A stretch of DNA of 64,000 nucleotides from Lethocerus indicus. Lineage: Eukaryota > Arthropoda > Insecta > Hemiptera > Belostomatidae. The position numbers and the translations under genes were made by a program. Shown piece by piece: positions 37,501 through 50,444 of the stretch; within the stretch, counting starts at the first letter, position 1, and every line of letters begins with the position of its first letter. The notes beneath the pieces are model-generated. The model was not told the DNA's origin. It saw only the letters and a list, made by a program, of their open reading frames with translations, and did no database searches. Location of the stretch: positions 2,979,204-3,043,203 of the forward strand of contig JACDQD010000009.1 in assembly GCA_019843655.1 (NCBI GenBank), written 5' to 3'.

Positions 37501-40500
37501 ATAAAATAGAATAAATTGCGCCCCGTTAAATCTCAAACATCATTAGTTGTTGTCGCTATTGAACGCATCATTACGAGAGAAACGTTGAGGGGAAAGTGGA
37601 AGAATGTTTAAAACAAAGAAGTAATATCATCTTTAGGAACTGTCCGTAATTGTAGTTATTGCGTATGGAATTGGGCTAGGACACCATCCATATACACAAA
37701 AACCTTTTTATAGATAGTTCTAACGGGAAACTTTATCAGCTGTCGAAATACGTAATTAACCCACTATATTTCCGGGGGGAGTGCTAGAGACGAAAAGTGG
37801 GAATCTGGCTCTCTTCAGAACCGAGAGTGATGACGGTAGGATAAGGCTGTGTGGTATGTTGAAAAGGGCACGGGTCACTGTGAAGGGCGGTCGCGACAAA
37901 GGGACAAAGGGATACCGTTTTCACTATTTATTTGTTTCAACGCTTTGGCCCTTAATTCCGGGGTCTAAGGGGGTTGTTAGGGGGTGACAACGTTCGGGTC
38001 CCGTCTCCGAAATAAACGCTCGCGAAACGATCATCTTTATTGAGGAATAAACAAATGGCCAATCTCGGATTCTCCCCCAGCCGACTTGAATCCCAATTTG
38101 AAGGCCCCGCCGAGGGAAAATCCAATTATTGAAGCCATTTCCATGGGATTGCAGTTACTTTGGAAGGGGAGATGGGCGGGGGTTAAAGCCGGAACGATTT
38201 CGGCCCGTTTTAATAGGTCCGAATAGATTCGAAAAGCGCGTCCCTCTTCTAACTCAGTGGCTCCTCAATCTGTTCAGTCAACATTATTGAAGGGCCGTGA
38301 CATAAACAGGCTTGAAATTTTAAACCCGGGCCAGATAAAGTTCACACCGAGAAAATTTCATTCAACAAACCACTGTCATTTCAATATTTGCATTCAATTG
38401 CTTTCTGTTTCAATAATCGTATTCATCGCACCTTGTGAGAGCTTATAGATAAAACTATAATTGCTGGGACTTAGAATTCCCTATTCTGAATTCTGAATAT
38501 TTCGCCCCAGTTGTTCTAAGACTAATCAGTCGGGCCCTGATGATTGAAACAGTTGTAGTTCCGAAACGTCGTAAATCCTGTGTCTCCACAACCGATATAT
38601 GAGGAGGTATAAATAAATTGAAAACTACCGCAATCATAAAACGATATATTTTTGCAAGGTATAAAAATGAAATATCGCGCGGCATTTCGACGTAATGGAC
38701 GTCGAGAAAAGTTATGATATAACAGTTATCTCCTATAAAACATCACATTATTTCACCGGCTTGGAAATTTGTTAAGACGCAGGAAATAAGACTTCGCCGC
38801 TCTTCCAACAAATTGGTTAAGCGAGAATTTAGAGAGAGCGCTCGTAATTATATAAGTGGATCGGGTAGAAAAAAAACGAAGCCCAGGGTTTTCTATTGGC
38901 ATTAAACACCTGCTTTAAGTTAGCTCCCAATAAAAGTAATTCCTTTAGCTAGAAAATAAAATAAGTTTTCAGAGCGGAAATTGATCCGAGGAAGAGGGGA
39001 CGGGAAGTGGCGAGGCTCAACTCGGAATTCAATCAAAAATTATTGCATTTTTTCGATAGACGGAGGACTTGTATACTGCAATTCGATTTTTGTATATGAA
39101 ATTGAATTTTCTCTCTCTCTCGCCAGCGAAAATGTGGGGCGTAGATTAATAACCTAGTCCGGCGGAAATTGCACCGTCGAAACTGACTCAATACAGTGCT
39201 GAGAGGATGCTTCGTCGACAGCCCTACCAGATTTAGTGTAGGATCAAGAGAAGCCAGTTGTAAATCCAAAAATTCATTTCAGGAAGTAAAAGGTGTAGCC
39301 AAGCAATATTATTATTATTGTTACTGTTATTATTTTAATTATTAATAGCTCGTACATTATGGATGATCTGTAGGAACTTGGTAAATTGGGCGGGGTGAAG
39401 TGCCTCTGCAGAATTTTCCAAAATCCGGTGGTAAACCGGGCAGTGATTAGTTGGGGGTTCGGCCACTTTTCTAAGTTCGCCCCGGCCCACCGTCCGTTAC
39501 TTAAATTCGCAAACTCCACCGAACCGGCGTAAAAACCTGCAACTTCGGAGTGGGAAGTTTTCGAGAAAAGTTATCAGCAGAGCAAAGTCCCCAGAAGGTG
39601 AAGTCGGGGCCGAAACAAGCCCGGCATAAATTAACACCGAAAGACAGAAGTATCGTATTTTTGTGGGAAATATTACAAATTGATCCATCAGACTCTCAAT
39701 TTTACGCCCACACGAATAATCCTATGTTATCTAAAGATTTTCCAGACATTAAATTTCAGAATGCTGCAGTGGACGACCAGTTAATGAGTAAAATACGTAA
39801 GAATAAATTTATACACAACGCCTGAATTTAACATCAAGAACAAATAAGCGTAAGTTAACAAGATCCCGATCTTAAGAGCCAATTTTACCTTCAAACTTGA
39901 ATTCAGTTTGTACGCCGACGAAAACTTTGCGAATTACAAAGTTAACGTATTTCTCCGCTCTACCTTATTCTTCACACTTGTTAAAACTTTGCCCTAGGTG
40001 AGATAAAATCGTACTTGTTGAAATAGAAATTGAAACCCCCTACGAAATGAAGAAGTCCGGAAAGTAATATCGAAGAATTTATTGCAGCAGAATTGAGTGC
40101 TGCGAGAGGTACAACAGTAACTGTACGATTAACATTTCATGTTGTTAATTAGTCCTACGGTTGATTGTCACTGGTGTAATACACCGATGAATTTTACAGT
40201 CATTCGCAATACACCATCAGATAAATTGGGTTATGTTAAAAAATTACCTAGCGGATTAAAATTGATGTAGTTATAAATAAGGCCAGCTCCAATAACGACG
40301 TAAAACGCGTACACTGTTCACGAAATACACGATGCTGTTACCTTTTATTAGATCAATTAATATTCACGCGATCGAATGGGTACACGTAGGTAATATTAAT
40401 GGTTATTGAGATTGAAAACAAAAATTTAACACGATAAAAGTCTTGACGTGCTTACCGTGGTTACGTGTTGTGATCAACCGGCTACTCAGCTAATATACAT

Positions 40501-41859
40501 TTAAAAAAATAGAAGTAGCTAATAGTTTCTGGAACTTCTAAAAAATATCGAGTTTGAGCTGAGACTTAGGATATAAAAAAATTAAAAGGACTTAATTAAC
40601 CATTTAAGTAACTCATTAATTTCTCTCTCCGCGCTGTACGTTATAAGTCGGGGGCATATTTTCCTGGTCCTCAGGCTATAATGTCTCTTTCAAGGGGGAG
40701 GAGTAGGGTGAACTCATATAAAAAATAAAAGGGCACCGGGGTGGAAGACCTCGTTCTTTCTGATTTAGGGCGGAAGTTAAAGTTGATCGTCGGAGGAAGT
40801 CGGCCGTTACGGGAATTTACTCGCCCCCCCCTCCCATCACCGGGGAGCACTTATTGAACACATCAGCTAAGCTTTGCCTCCAGTCAACGCGCTGAGATAT
40901 TTTTTCAACCTCGTCCTGTTCAAGGCGACAGAACAGTATAACACTTTCACTGGAATAGTGCGCGTATTTTAACGAGAAAATTCGGATAAGCGAGACGGTA
41001 ATTAAACTCCCTAAATTTTATGACTTTGGTGTGATAAGAAGCATAGAGGCGAGCATTAAGAACTTTCGAATGGAATCCCTTGAGTTATGTCCAATGTTTT
41101 TCAATATGGCGATGACGTAAAGTGTAACAAATATTATGTACATAGACCGGTTCATATAAAAATAACGTGTTGTATCGTGAAGCTAAATGCACCCTGGACG
41201 GCCGAATTTCACCTGAAGAATCGCGGCAATAAATGAAAGTTCACAGTGAGGGGCGGAGGCGGGGGTTGGCCATTAATGGAGGAAATTCCGGCTATTAAAG
41301 GAAGGTGGGAGGGAGGGGTCCCTGTCGGCTCCTTAATAAATTAGCGAGCGTTTTGAATAATAGACACGGGCTAAAGGATAGGTTGGCGGAGGCCTCCTGG
41401 AAATGGGAGCCGTGTAGAAGCACGCGACGGCCTATGAATATACCAAGTCCATCCCCTAATTGAATAATAATGCACGCACCCTGCGGTAAGACCGAACGGC
41501 GCCTGGGGAGTCTTAATAATTATGTTTAATAACTGCGCAGATTTAACAGCCTGTAAACGGGCTATCTGGGTAGAATAAAAGGTCGTGTTCAATGAGTAAA
41601 CGAAACGGCTCCATTATGATTTCCATGTGGTAGAGGGCTTGGCTCCCTTTTCGAGGATTATTTTAACGCTTTTAAAGCGTTTGCGAGGCGAATATTTTTC
41701 GCGTTGAGCGATAAATGGTCGATTTGGACGCTGTGATTGGTCAACCGGAAGATCCTTTTACAGAGAACGTATCCTCCTTTGCTCTCGGGCCAGAAAATAC
41801 GAAGGGAATAATGAACTTTCCCTTTTTATGAAGAATTCTTCGTAAGACGCGAAAAGGGG
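37501..41859. other. intergenic stretch, no gene recognised
   Basis: Only short ORFs, mostly under 95 codons. Simple-sequence tracts include CTCTCTCTCTCG near 39110-39121 and an ATT-rich tract near 39308-39335. A C8 run lies near 40824. Confidence 0.5.
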
Positions 41860-42342
41860 ATGGAGAATACTGAGAATCAGAAATGTGCAAGAACGTTATT
41901 TGTTCACCCCACTTCGATTCCAATTTGTGGTTCGGATCGAGGAGCCGGTATCCCTCAATATAGAGTGTACAACAGTATTTCATTCACTCGATGTAGTAAT
42001 AAATATCTCGAGGGATCCTCTACGCGGGGATATATTTGTTGTTACACAAATCTGATAAAGGACGGCCGGCGGAGAGATGGAATAATCGATGGATACGATA
42101 TGAAAACATTGAATTGGACAGTGCACAGTTCCGATACACCGCCCACGCGGAAGCGGGGGCCTAACGAGGCCGCCGGCATTTCAGAAAACAGGTTTTCGGA
42201 TATCGGAAAAATTCTAAGCGCTCCTCGCTATGAGTCGAAGGCTCGAAGATTCGACGCCCGTGACTCGACCAGACTGAAACCGGTTTACGGGGCCCGATCC
42301 AAAAAAGGCTGGAGCTTGCGTAAGCCCTCACTAGAAATATAA
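41860..42342 (+). other. 160-codon ORF, unrecognised
   Basis: Open from ATG at 41860 to TAA at 42340-42342. The translation is polar and basic towards the C-terminus (for example TPPTRKRGPNEAAGISENRF and ARRFDARDSTRLKPVYGARS), with no membrane segment and no domain I recognise. An antisense ORF (41741-41983) overlaps its start. The length is notable in AT-rich DNA, but this segment is locally GC-richer. It may be a chance ORF or an exon of an unknown gene. Confidence 0.18.
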
Positions 42343-45300
42343 TAACTCATCCGTTCTTCATTCAGAATAACTAATTGGTCAGTCGGGTACTGTTTTTAGT
42401 TCGTTATAAACGCTTCAAAATCAGTCGGAATATTATTAAAAGCAAACAAAATTATAATAAAATAACTATCAATATACACCAGTTCGTGGTGTATAAAATT
42501 TAATTGAGCTATAAAAGCCATCTGAAATGTACTTCAATACGCCTATAGCTATTACACTGCCCGGTTGATACTTGTTAGGTCGTGTTCACCTGTTTCTCAT
42601 CTATTGGCAGAGAAGTTGACGGCGTAACCGGTACTTATCCGCACCGGTCGTCAGATCGTAACCGGTTCTCAGAAACAGAATTCCATAAATGCTCGAGCCC
42701 CATTAACGCCGGCGCATAGGAAAGGTCATCGTCTAATTTTACAAATCCCCCCCCATCCAATTGACCCCACAACGCAATTTCAAGCCGTCATATTTCAGAT
42801 TCAATTCGGTCTACGCGCACCCAATAAAATATAGCGAATAATATTCCTCGTGAATTGCGCTTAAGTTAGTGCTGGCGTTGTGCCAAATTTAGTGCATTCG
42901 AGAATTCCACAAGAGAATATTTTTTTAAACGGCGCTCCAGGGGGAATGAGCGAATCGTTCATTTAGTCATCTTGCGTCACACTTTCCGACAGTCAACTCC
43001 CCGTTGAGTCATGAAACGGCCAAGAGGCGCCTCATTGCCTCAGCTAATTTCACCGATTACCCCCTAACCTTTGGACCTTTGATTTATGCGCTGTACAATT
43101 ATAAACAAAATCGAAGTACTTTACGGGATTGTTATTCGACATTTGTAGACTTAATCAGGGAAACCGCTGAACACATTAAAGTTTAGTTAGGCATGTAAGA
43201 CATGGGAGTGAGCTTGAGAATTCATCTCAAGTGAAGGTTGACAACCGTGAAATGAGAATAAGATTATTACAGGAGGGTTAAGCTCGCTCGGTTATAAAGC
43301 TCAATTTGGATCGATTTAACGAATATTCTAAAAAATACATCCTCTATGCGGGAACTCTCCAGAGAATCGAGCCTCGATGGATTCGGTCTATTTTTGAACG
43401 GAAAATGGGACAGAACAATCTGAACAAAATTTCTGTAGCAGCGGGGAATATTTCACCGCCTGGAATATTTCACTTTCCTTTTCGTCCATGCTCCTGAGTG
43501 TGAGAAACATTGTTGCAGCGCCGTTTTCTAACTTTTTTTTACTCTTACCGGCAAACCGGATGAGAAAACAAATGTAGCATCTTGTTTTCCAGAGAACAAA
43601 CAATGTTGATTAAAGACGGTATTTCTTTTTTATCGAGACCGAGATACGCGATATAATTTTTTTGCAGTTTCACAGCCCCACGCCACGAGTTGCCCGAGGG
43701 AATAAACAAAGTTTTTAGAAATAAAACTGCGTCCACGGCACAGCCGAAACTATGAATTATTCTACTAACACATCTCTACTTCATATAAAGCAGGCGTGTA
43801 TGTATGTATGTATGCATGTGTGCCGTATATATGTATACAGAAAGAGTATGTACAATGAACTTACGGAATATATTTGAGTAAAAATGAATATATACATCGA
43901 CTTAGGACTCCTTCGGAACTCATGAACTAATGAAGTATTTCTAGAATGGGCGAAACACGCAGGGAAGCTTTTTTTTTAAAAAAAGTCCAGCATTGATTTA
44001 TCGACAATTTTACCTTCTGTGGGCTCCAGCCAGAGTCACAGTGGTCAGTAGTCGCATATCATTGGTCTTGTGAATGAAATTATCGTTATAGTTGAACACT
44101 TGTGTAAACTTGCATGGAATAATAAAGCACGAGATAGAATAGAGGGTTTTGGAAACCAAATTTAATATCTCTATTTACAACGGGGTTATAATAAAAACTC
44201 GGTAATTAAACGGCGCCTGAGAGGAACGACCGATAATACCAAAATGGTAAACCATAAATGGGCCCGCTTACGATACCACAGAGCGACGATAAGATAGACC
44301 CCGTCAAGTTAGTCAAACTGGACTTCTGTTTGCAGTATCCAAACAGACCCCCCATCAACAAATGATATCTAATCTCTAATCAGCCGATGAATAAAAAACA
44401 GTGTTTGTACTTAAAAAAGTGGTGTCAATATTGATCCCTTAAACCTGTCCATCATCATGAAAAGCGACTCAAATATAGCCAATATCGTTATTTGCTAACG
44501 TATTCTATTCCTTAAGTACAGAAATATTGACACGGGGTTATTTGTATATTTGTCCACTGTTCTTCACATCCACAATCAATAATCAATTGAAGTTATGCAT
44601 ATTGATACTGGTTCAGAAAATAAAATAATTATATTTTCTCTTTCTTGTTCCAACAGATTATTGCATTATTTCTATTGTAATAATTTTAAATTCGTCACAA
44701 TAACTTACAATACGAACTTATCATATTTTATGAATAAGAGGAATAAGGTTCGAGAGTATGCCGGGGCAGTATAAATCCATTCCGATTTACGAGAGATATT
44801 CCCCACCTGAAACCGCTGAGAAGGTTCAAATTTTCGTAGGATACTTATGTTTAGGACGACGTACGATGAATAAATATTAAAGTGGAGGCCAATATATACC
44901 TCTGATATTTTTCAACCAAATTACAGGTTCATCTTATTTATTAAGTACATAAACTTTTCAATATGGTTACAATAACAGAATAAGGGTATAAACGGACCCT
45001 TTCAATCTGCACACGTTTTCATAACTCTGCCATATTTATTTCAAAAATCAATTCGGGTAATGCAAATTTTACGAAATTGAAATCTCCTAACGACGTGTTC
45101 TGTAATCCTGCACCGATTGGGCGGTAGAATTCTACAATCAGAGCTTCAAACTGATTTTTCTCAGGCTTTTCGCTGTATCAGCCGACGGCTTATCGTTTAC
45201 TCTTGCTTCGTCCTTTCCTTCTTATCCCATTCGCTATATGAGCGAGGCCTTTCGCAGTTTCCGTTTTCCCGGGTGTAAAAACACGATACACACGAAAATC

Positions 45301-45863
45301 AGAGCCCAAGTACCCCGCGTTTCCTCCCACCGTTTCATTCTCCTCCCATCAACGTCGCCTCCACCGAAAACGTCCGCCCGGACCCTGAAATCACACCTGC
45401 GTTATACTGGTGGCCATTCGCAGGAAAAGGAGGAAAGAAAAGTTTAAAGAAAACACCGGGGAGGGGGAAGGGGCGAGTAACCGAAGAAAACATGAAACTT
45501 TTCTTGTCGGCAGACGTTTGAAAATTAAAGAGGACCAGAAAAAAATGAAAAAGCCAAAAAAAAACGAGCCTGCAATTACTTTGGGTTTAATATCTCTCTG
45601 TCGGCCGAGCTTCATCCCGGATTTCCCCCGTGCTCCCTGGGTAGCATCGTCACTTTTCCATTTTAAGTCCGTGTCCTGTATTCTTTAACATTCGAATATA
45701 CACCATCCTCCGGGGTCCTGCACATCACCGACGCTGTCAAATGCGTTCATAAATTAAATATTTTTCAAACTAATGTACTCTTTTTCCTTACAAAGAAGAG
45801 TAAGTCGCAGAGGTCCATTATATTTCGCGATGCCGGGTTATAACATGTTCATACAAGTCGACC
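42343..45863. other. intergenic stretch, no gene recognised
   Basis: AT-rich, containing the TGTA microsatellite listed separately. ORFs under 75 codons predominate. A Lys-rich 92-codon ORF at 45410-45688 is low complexity. Confidence 0.5.
43796..43819. repeat. (TGTA)n microsatellite
   Basis: About five TGTA units, decaying into TGCATGTGTG. Confidence 0.8.
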
Positions 45864-45905
45864 GGCTAGACAGGTTTCCGTTTCTACCCGTCTTCAGTAG
45901 CGTTG
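45864..45905 (+). repeat. hairpin-element fragment (left arm core)
   Basis: CGGCTAGACAGGTTTCCG followed by CGTCTTCAGTAGCGTTGG corresponds to the family core CGCTAGACCGGTTTCGG .. CATCTTCAGTAGCGGTG. It is a single diverged arm with no opposite arm nearby. Confidence 0.55.
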
Positions 45906-48746
45906 GATCAGAATATTAGTGTGGAACACATGACGGCGAGAGGCCGATACCGGGCACAGTACCAAATTAATGCTAGAATGACTGTATTCCACAAAGTCGT
46001 ATCGATAGTAGACAATTATAAAACCACTAAAAGGTTTCCCCTGTGTGTTCTGAGGCCGATGAAAGTAGTTATTTTTATTTTTTGTCGGAGAACGGTGCCG
46101 TACTGTAAATTACGTTCAGACGGGAAAGGGGAAGTCTCAGATAATTGGCCGCCATGAATACATATAATTTCATGAATAAGCGAGCGGTGTTCGGGTGATG
46201 AATCTTATCCGGGCGGGGGGCGACGGCCAGAACCTTATAATAATGTCCCTGGGAACGTCTGAGAGAGAAAGCGGAGGGGCAAATCCCGCGGGCTGCCGGC
46301 GGTCAGGGCGGCCTAATTACCCAGCGGGGGCTAGAGCCGGGTCAAAGGAGGACTTAGCTGCCGGGGACTTTGCAGAAGCCGGACCGAGTCAACTCGGTGC
46401 ACGATCAAAGCTAGGTACAACAATAACGAGCCCCGAGGACAGCAGACGAGTTCCAGCCCTAATAACGAAGCCTCACAAGGCATTAATTTGCAAGTAATAT
46501 TTCATACAGAAGAAAAGAAATTGTAACGCCAAAATAGGCTGTCGGGCGACCCCAATTTGTTCACATTAAATGTCGTAGTTTACGTATCAGTGGTTCAGAT
46601 CGGAATATTTTTTAAATATTCTTTCACATTACAAGCACACTTATGCAAATGCTAATGATAAAAAATGCAGTAACTACAGGAATTATTTAATATATATCAC
46701 ACTTGCGATATTCTGATCATGTGCTTGACTGTGTTCTCTCTATCAATTAGCATTGGTTCAGTGAAATGGGGAGGAACATACGCTGACAATATTCAAAACC
46801 ATCGCGGACCCACTATCAGTTATCAAAAATTAATTACTGCCAGAAGCTAAGATACAGACAGGATACTGCCTCACTCCAGTATTTAGGTAGACATTATTAC
46901 ACTTATAATTAGCGCAATAGCGCTTTTTTATTTTTTTAAATAAGCGGCAGAGAAAAAACATACTAGTATATTGGGAAAACAGTCATAATACAAAACGAAA
47001 AATACGAGGGAGAGACATCTGTATTATTTATTGGTACGGCCGGAAGTTGCTGGGAACGGCAATTTTCCATGATATATTAGGGCCGTTTCCATAATTTTGG
47101 TCGGCTGTTATCTCTCCCCGCCCCCAACCAAGGTTCTATTTGAGGTCGATGTTCTTCCGTCCCTTTTAAAGAAAATGGAGCAAGGAAGATCTGTAAGCTG
47201 CGGGACTGACAGGTACAAAGCGGGACCGATTAGATGTCGTTTCTTCGATACTAGACCGAGTCATTCATTAGGAGGCGTTTGACGAGGACACGGCGCTGGT
47301 CATGAATGGCGCTGGGCTCTCTGACCCACATACACGGCCAAACAGCACTCTGATCAGCCGGCCTGTTTATACGCCGCTCTGCTATTTCTACGCTGCGGTC
47401 ATCAATTAAACAGGCGATCAATTACACAATACGTACAAAAACAGATAGGAACGATAAAAATTTCGCAGTTTCATCACGGGTCCAGAGCACTTTACTTACT
47501 ATCATTTTATCCGGGAAAATAACCGGAATCTCGCCGGAATTAGAACAAAACCGAACAGCCTATTGTCTGTCATGTGCCGAAAAGTATGGCTAGGAATTTT
47601 CCGGGCATTCCGTTTTCGGAACCGGGCAGACCGAAACCCGTCTAACTATAGACCGGACGGACAGTATGCCGGATATTATGTACGCCAGAGTTGTCAGAGC
47701 GAAGCAAAACGAAACCTAATACAGTCCAATATGTAAAAAGATGCTGTATGGACCGACCAGTCGATTGGGGCGAACTCAATTAGGGCAGGGGCCACTTCGA
47801 AACCCGTTTTTTCGGTTAACCCCGACGGGGTCATTTGGGCGTCAACTGCGGCCGCAGTGAGGAGGGTTTCTTCCGTGCGACTTTATGGATTTTACAATTA
47901 GGCTAATCCAGAAGGGCCCGGGTGGGAAGTGATAAGGGGGCGGATCGCGCGAAGGGGAATAAAATCGGGGTCAATCGCCCGGCGCGGCAGGCTCACGTGG
48001 AGAGGTCGTTCCGTATGGGCGAAGAGACGAAAGTGAAAATGAAAGTGGAAGAACTTTCGCTTTCGTAGCGGCCGGACAGTCGAAACCCGGTGCCGAATCC
48101 GGGTCGGGGTCGCCCGATGACCCCTATTTTTTAAAGAAAAATTCAGCGGTAATTTGTCGCAATTCGCTACGATGTCATTCGGCAACCGAGAGGTCTTTGG
48201 GACAGTACGAAAACGACAGCAATCAACAAGTAAACAGATTCCGAAAGACGTGCACGACATCGTTTCCAACCGCGATTACGACGTCGGGCGAGAGAAAGAG
48301 GGCGTCGAATCCGACAACATTCGGGAATCGATTGTCATCCCCCACCGGGGACCGGGCGGTCCGAATAGTGTTTACCTCATGGTTGGTTGCGATCCGTTGG
48401 AAACTGGTCGAACTGAGAACACGATTAAAGTCAATCACTAGGAGCACCTTGGAACGGGACACAAAACAACTGGACGCCATATTTCCATTCCTCGGACTGG
48501 CGCGCCCGACGGTGGCCGGCTCAGATATATGGGAGGGGTGTTGCCGCCTTCAGCCGCCAGGGGCGCTCCCCAACCTCACCCGGAGCATAGGCCAACAACA
48601 CCCAACAACACCCGACGGCACCCAACTTATCGCATCATAATAAAGCCTATCTAGCCGACGATCGGGTAGGGTATACCTCGTACAACACCCTTATTCAGAC
48701 TTCACTTCACTTCAGACACTTCACGGTCCAATCCCTATGAGTGTCC
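45906..48746. other. intergenic stretch with a CpG-rich block
   Basis: No recognised gene. At about 46200-46450 and 47640-48640 the sequence is rich in CpG and GC, and several frames on both strands stay open (100 to 147 codons at 46195-46497, 47898-48269 and 48197-48640). Overlapping open frames on both strands point to base composition. A short CAACACCC tandem repeat sits at 48593-48625. Confidence 0.45.
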
Positions 48747-48845
48747 GGCACGCGTGAACGTTTCGTTCTCAATACTACCTGGCAACTGATCCTCTGGCCT
48801 TAAATAAATAACCAATTTCTTCGCCGCCGAGGGATACTTTTCCAC
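48747..48845 (+). repeat. dispersed repeat R2, copy next to mariner relic
   Basis: GGCACGCGTGAACGTTTCGT, then ACCTGGCAACTGATCCTCTG and CGCCGAGGGATACTTTTCCA, aligns with 30723 onwards and with 18649. It abuts the 3' end of the transposase remnant at 48846 onwards, so the transposon and the repeat may share a breakpoint. Confidence 0.6.
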
Positions 48846-48849
48846 GTTT

Positions 48850-49555
48850 CAGCGAGCTTGATTAATAAGCGAACTATGTGAACGGAACATTATAATGGGA
48901 CGCCCTTCCGATTCGCTAATTCTGGACGTTTCGTTCGATCGCTCGTCTTCAATTCGTACAATCGGGAGCGATACTTTTCCGAATTTATTGTGCCGTCGTT
49001 TGGTAAAAGCTCATAATGGAGAGGATCCCTTTCCAATCCCACCGGACACAGAGCATTAACCTTCTTCGGACGATGACCGGCTTTTGGTATGGTTAAAGGT
49101 GTTTCATCACGCTTTTCCCGAGACCTTTTACGCTCGAAGTTTTTATAAATCGTCCACTTTTCATCCCCCGTCACACTAATCGCTTCAGAAATGGTGTCTC
49201 CTCGTTGCGTTTGTAAAGCGAGTCGCAAATGGAAATGCGATCCGGCACATTTTTCTCTGTTAAATCGTGGGGAACCCAAACATGTGCCGAGCTTCGCAAT
49301 ATGGTCGTGGATCGTTGATTTTGAATTATTTAGCATTTCCGCTAATTGACGTGTTGTAGAGCGTAGATTACTTTCGATTACTGTTTTAATCGGATCTTCG
49401 TCTCCGGTGGACGGCCTACCCGGGCGTTCTTGAACTTCCAGATCGAAATCTCCAGCTTTAAACCGAGCAAAATTAACGTATCGTAACCAAACTTTTTTCC
49501 AAACATGCCCGAAGTACTGACTTTTAGAATATGTATGCGTGTCATTCGTTTTCAA
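48850..49555 (-). pseudogene. mariner transposase relic
   Basis: A 221-codon open frame (49555-48890) matches the middle of a mariner (Tc1/mariner, DD34D) transposase. Residues 30-48 (ARFKAGDFDLEVQERPGRP) are the linker between the two DNA-binding parts. Residues 57-90 are the second helix-turn-helix region. GDEKW at 130-134 holds the first catalytic Asp (131). Residues 158-166 (KAGHRPKKV), 180-191 (HYELLPNDGTIN) and 209-219 (KRPELANRKGV) are family-typical. The usual N-terminus is replaced by unrelated residues. After RKGV the frame stops, and a shifted frame continues as RSHSSLINQAR to about 48850, so the block with the second catalytic Asp (HQDNARPH in relatives) is disrupted. No terminal inverted repeats were found. 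In intact relatives the protein cuts and pastes the element; this copy is inactive. Confidence 0.88.
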
Positions 49556-50106
49556 TCATTCCGATATATTCAGACCTGTCCTAATACCACCTATCGAAAT
49601 TAGGCACGAACTCTCCGGACAACCCATTAATATTGCAGAAAAATTTTCACTTACTCGAGCCGTGTTACGGAAGAAAATTTCCTTCAATTTAAAATCCTAA
49701 TTGTTATTATCCTGCTATGTATTTTAGCCCGTTGTTAGGGGGAGTCGAGCCCCTTTGAAATTGAAATCGTTATACACAAGTACACCGTACACCGTGACAC
49801 CGTTCCGAGAGCTCCGAGCGCCCTTAACAGTTTCAGGCCCATTGTCATGATAATGACCTTCGGAGGGGGTGTAGAGGGTTGGTCCGGGTGTGGACACAGC
49901 CCTGCCTAGCTAGCCCGGCCGACGATTAAGTATAAGACAGGTTTACGCGCTCAATAGGTTTAATACAGGTGGCGGAGGGCCGAGGGAGGATTACTGGACC
50001 CCGAGGTAGAACTGTCGCGTAAGGAACCCGATTTTATTCCCTTGTTCCAGAAACGTAGACGGGAAACTGTGCGGCTAAAACTTGAAAACTTAAATTAAAT
50101 TGCACG
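49556..50106. other. intergenic stretch, no gene recognised
   Basis: No ORF of note. A T-arm-like GGGGAGTCGAGCCCC lies near 49740-49755 without the rest of a tRNA. Confidence 0.5.
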
Positions 50107-50118
50107 AAGAATTTAGTC
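50107..50118. repeat. target-site duplication, left (copy B)
   Basis: AAGAATTTAGTC, repeated exactly at 50433-50444. Confidence 0.8.
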
Positions 50119-50432
50119 TGATATACCTGTTTTGTGGTCTGCGAGGGGTTGGAATACTGTAGGTTCGTGAAGTTTCTGTCTCCTCTCGCTGGTTCGGTCT
50201 TTCGCTAGACCGGTTTCGGCTGCTCGCCATCTTCAATAGCGGTGTCAGTCACTGCTGGCACTTTGGATGTACTACTTGTAGTACATGTGAAAGTGACAGT
50301 GCAGTGAGGATGCCCAAAAAACATCCAAAGTGCTAACAGTGACTAACACCGCTACTGAAGATGGCGAGCAGCCGAAACCGGTCTAGCGAAAGACCAAACC
50401 AGCGAGAGGAGACAGAAACTTCACGAACCTAC
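50119..50432 (-). mobile_element. hairpin element copy B (complete, 314 bp)
   Basis: The cleanest copy of the family, in minus orientation. The plus strand begins with the single-copy tail (ATACCTGTTTTGTGGTCTGC, GAGGGGTTGGAATACTG). Then come two long inverted arms: TAGGTTCGTGAAGTTTCTGTC onwards from 50160, and its reverse complement ending at CACGAACCTAC (50432). The arms match for about 110 bp each around a short centre at 50270-50300. It is flanked by a perfect 12-bp direct repeat. It has no ORF, no A-tail and no RNA polymerase III promoter that I can recognise. Confidence 0.85.
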
Positions 50433-50444
50433 AAGAATTTAGTC
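50433..50444. repeat. target-site duplication, right (copy B)
   Basis: Exact copy of 50107-50118. Confidence 0.8.

Noticed and set aside
45410..45688. Lys-rich 92-codon ORF resembling a nuclear basic protein
   Set aside because: The Lys run comes from A-rich low-complexity DNA, and the antisense frame is open too (45391-45615).
48154..48640. 147- and 95-codon ORFs in the CpG-rich block
   Set aside because: They overlap each other in different frames, with an antisense ORF as well. No recognisable motif.
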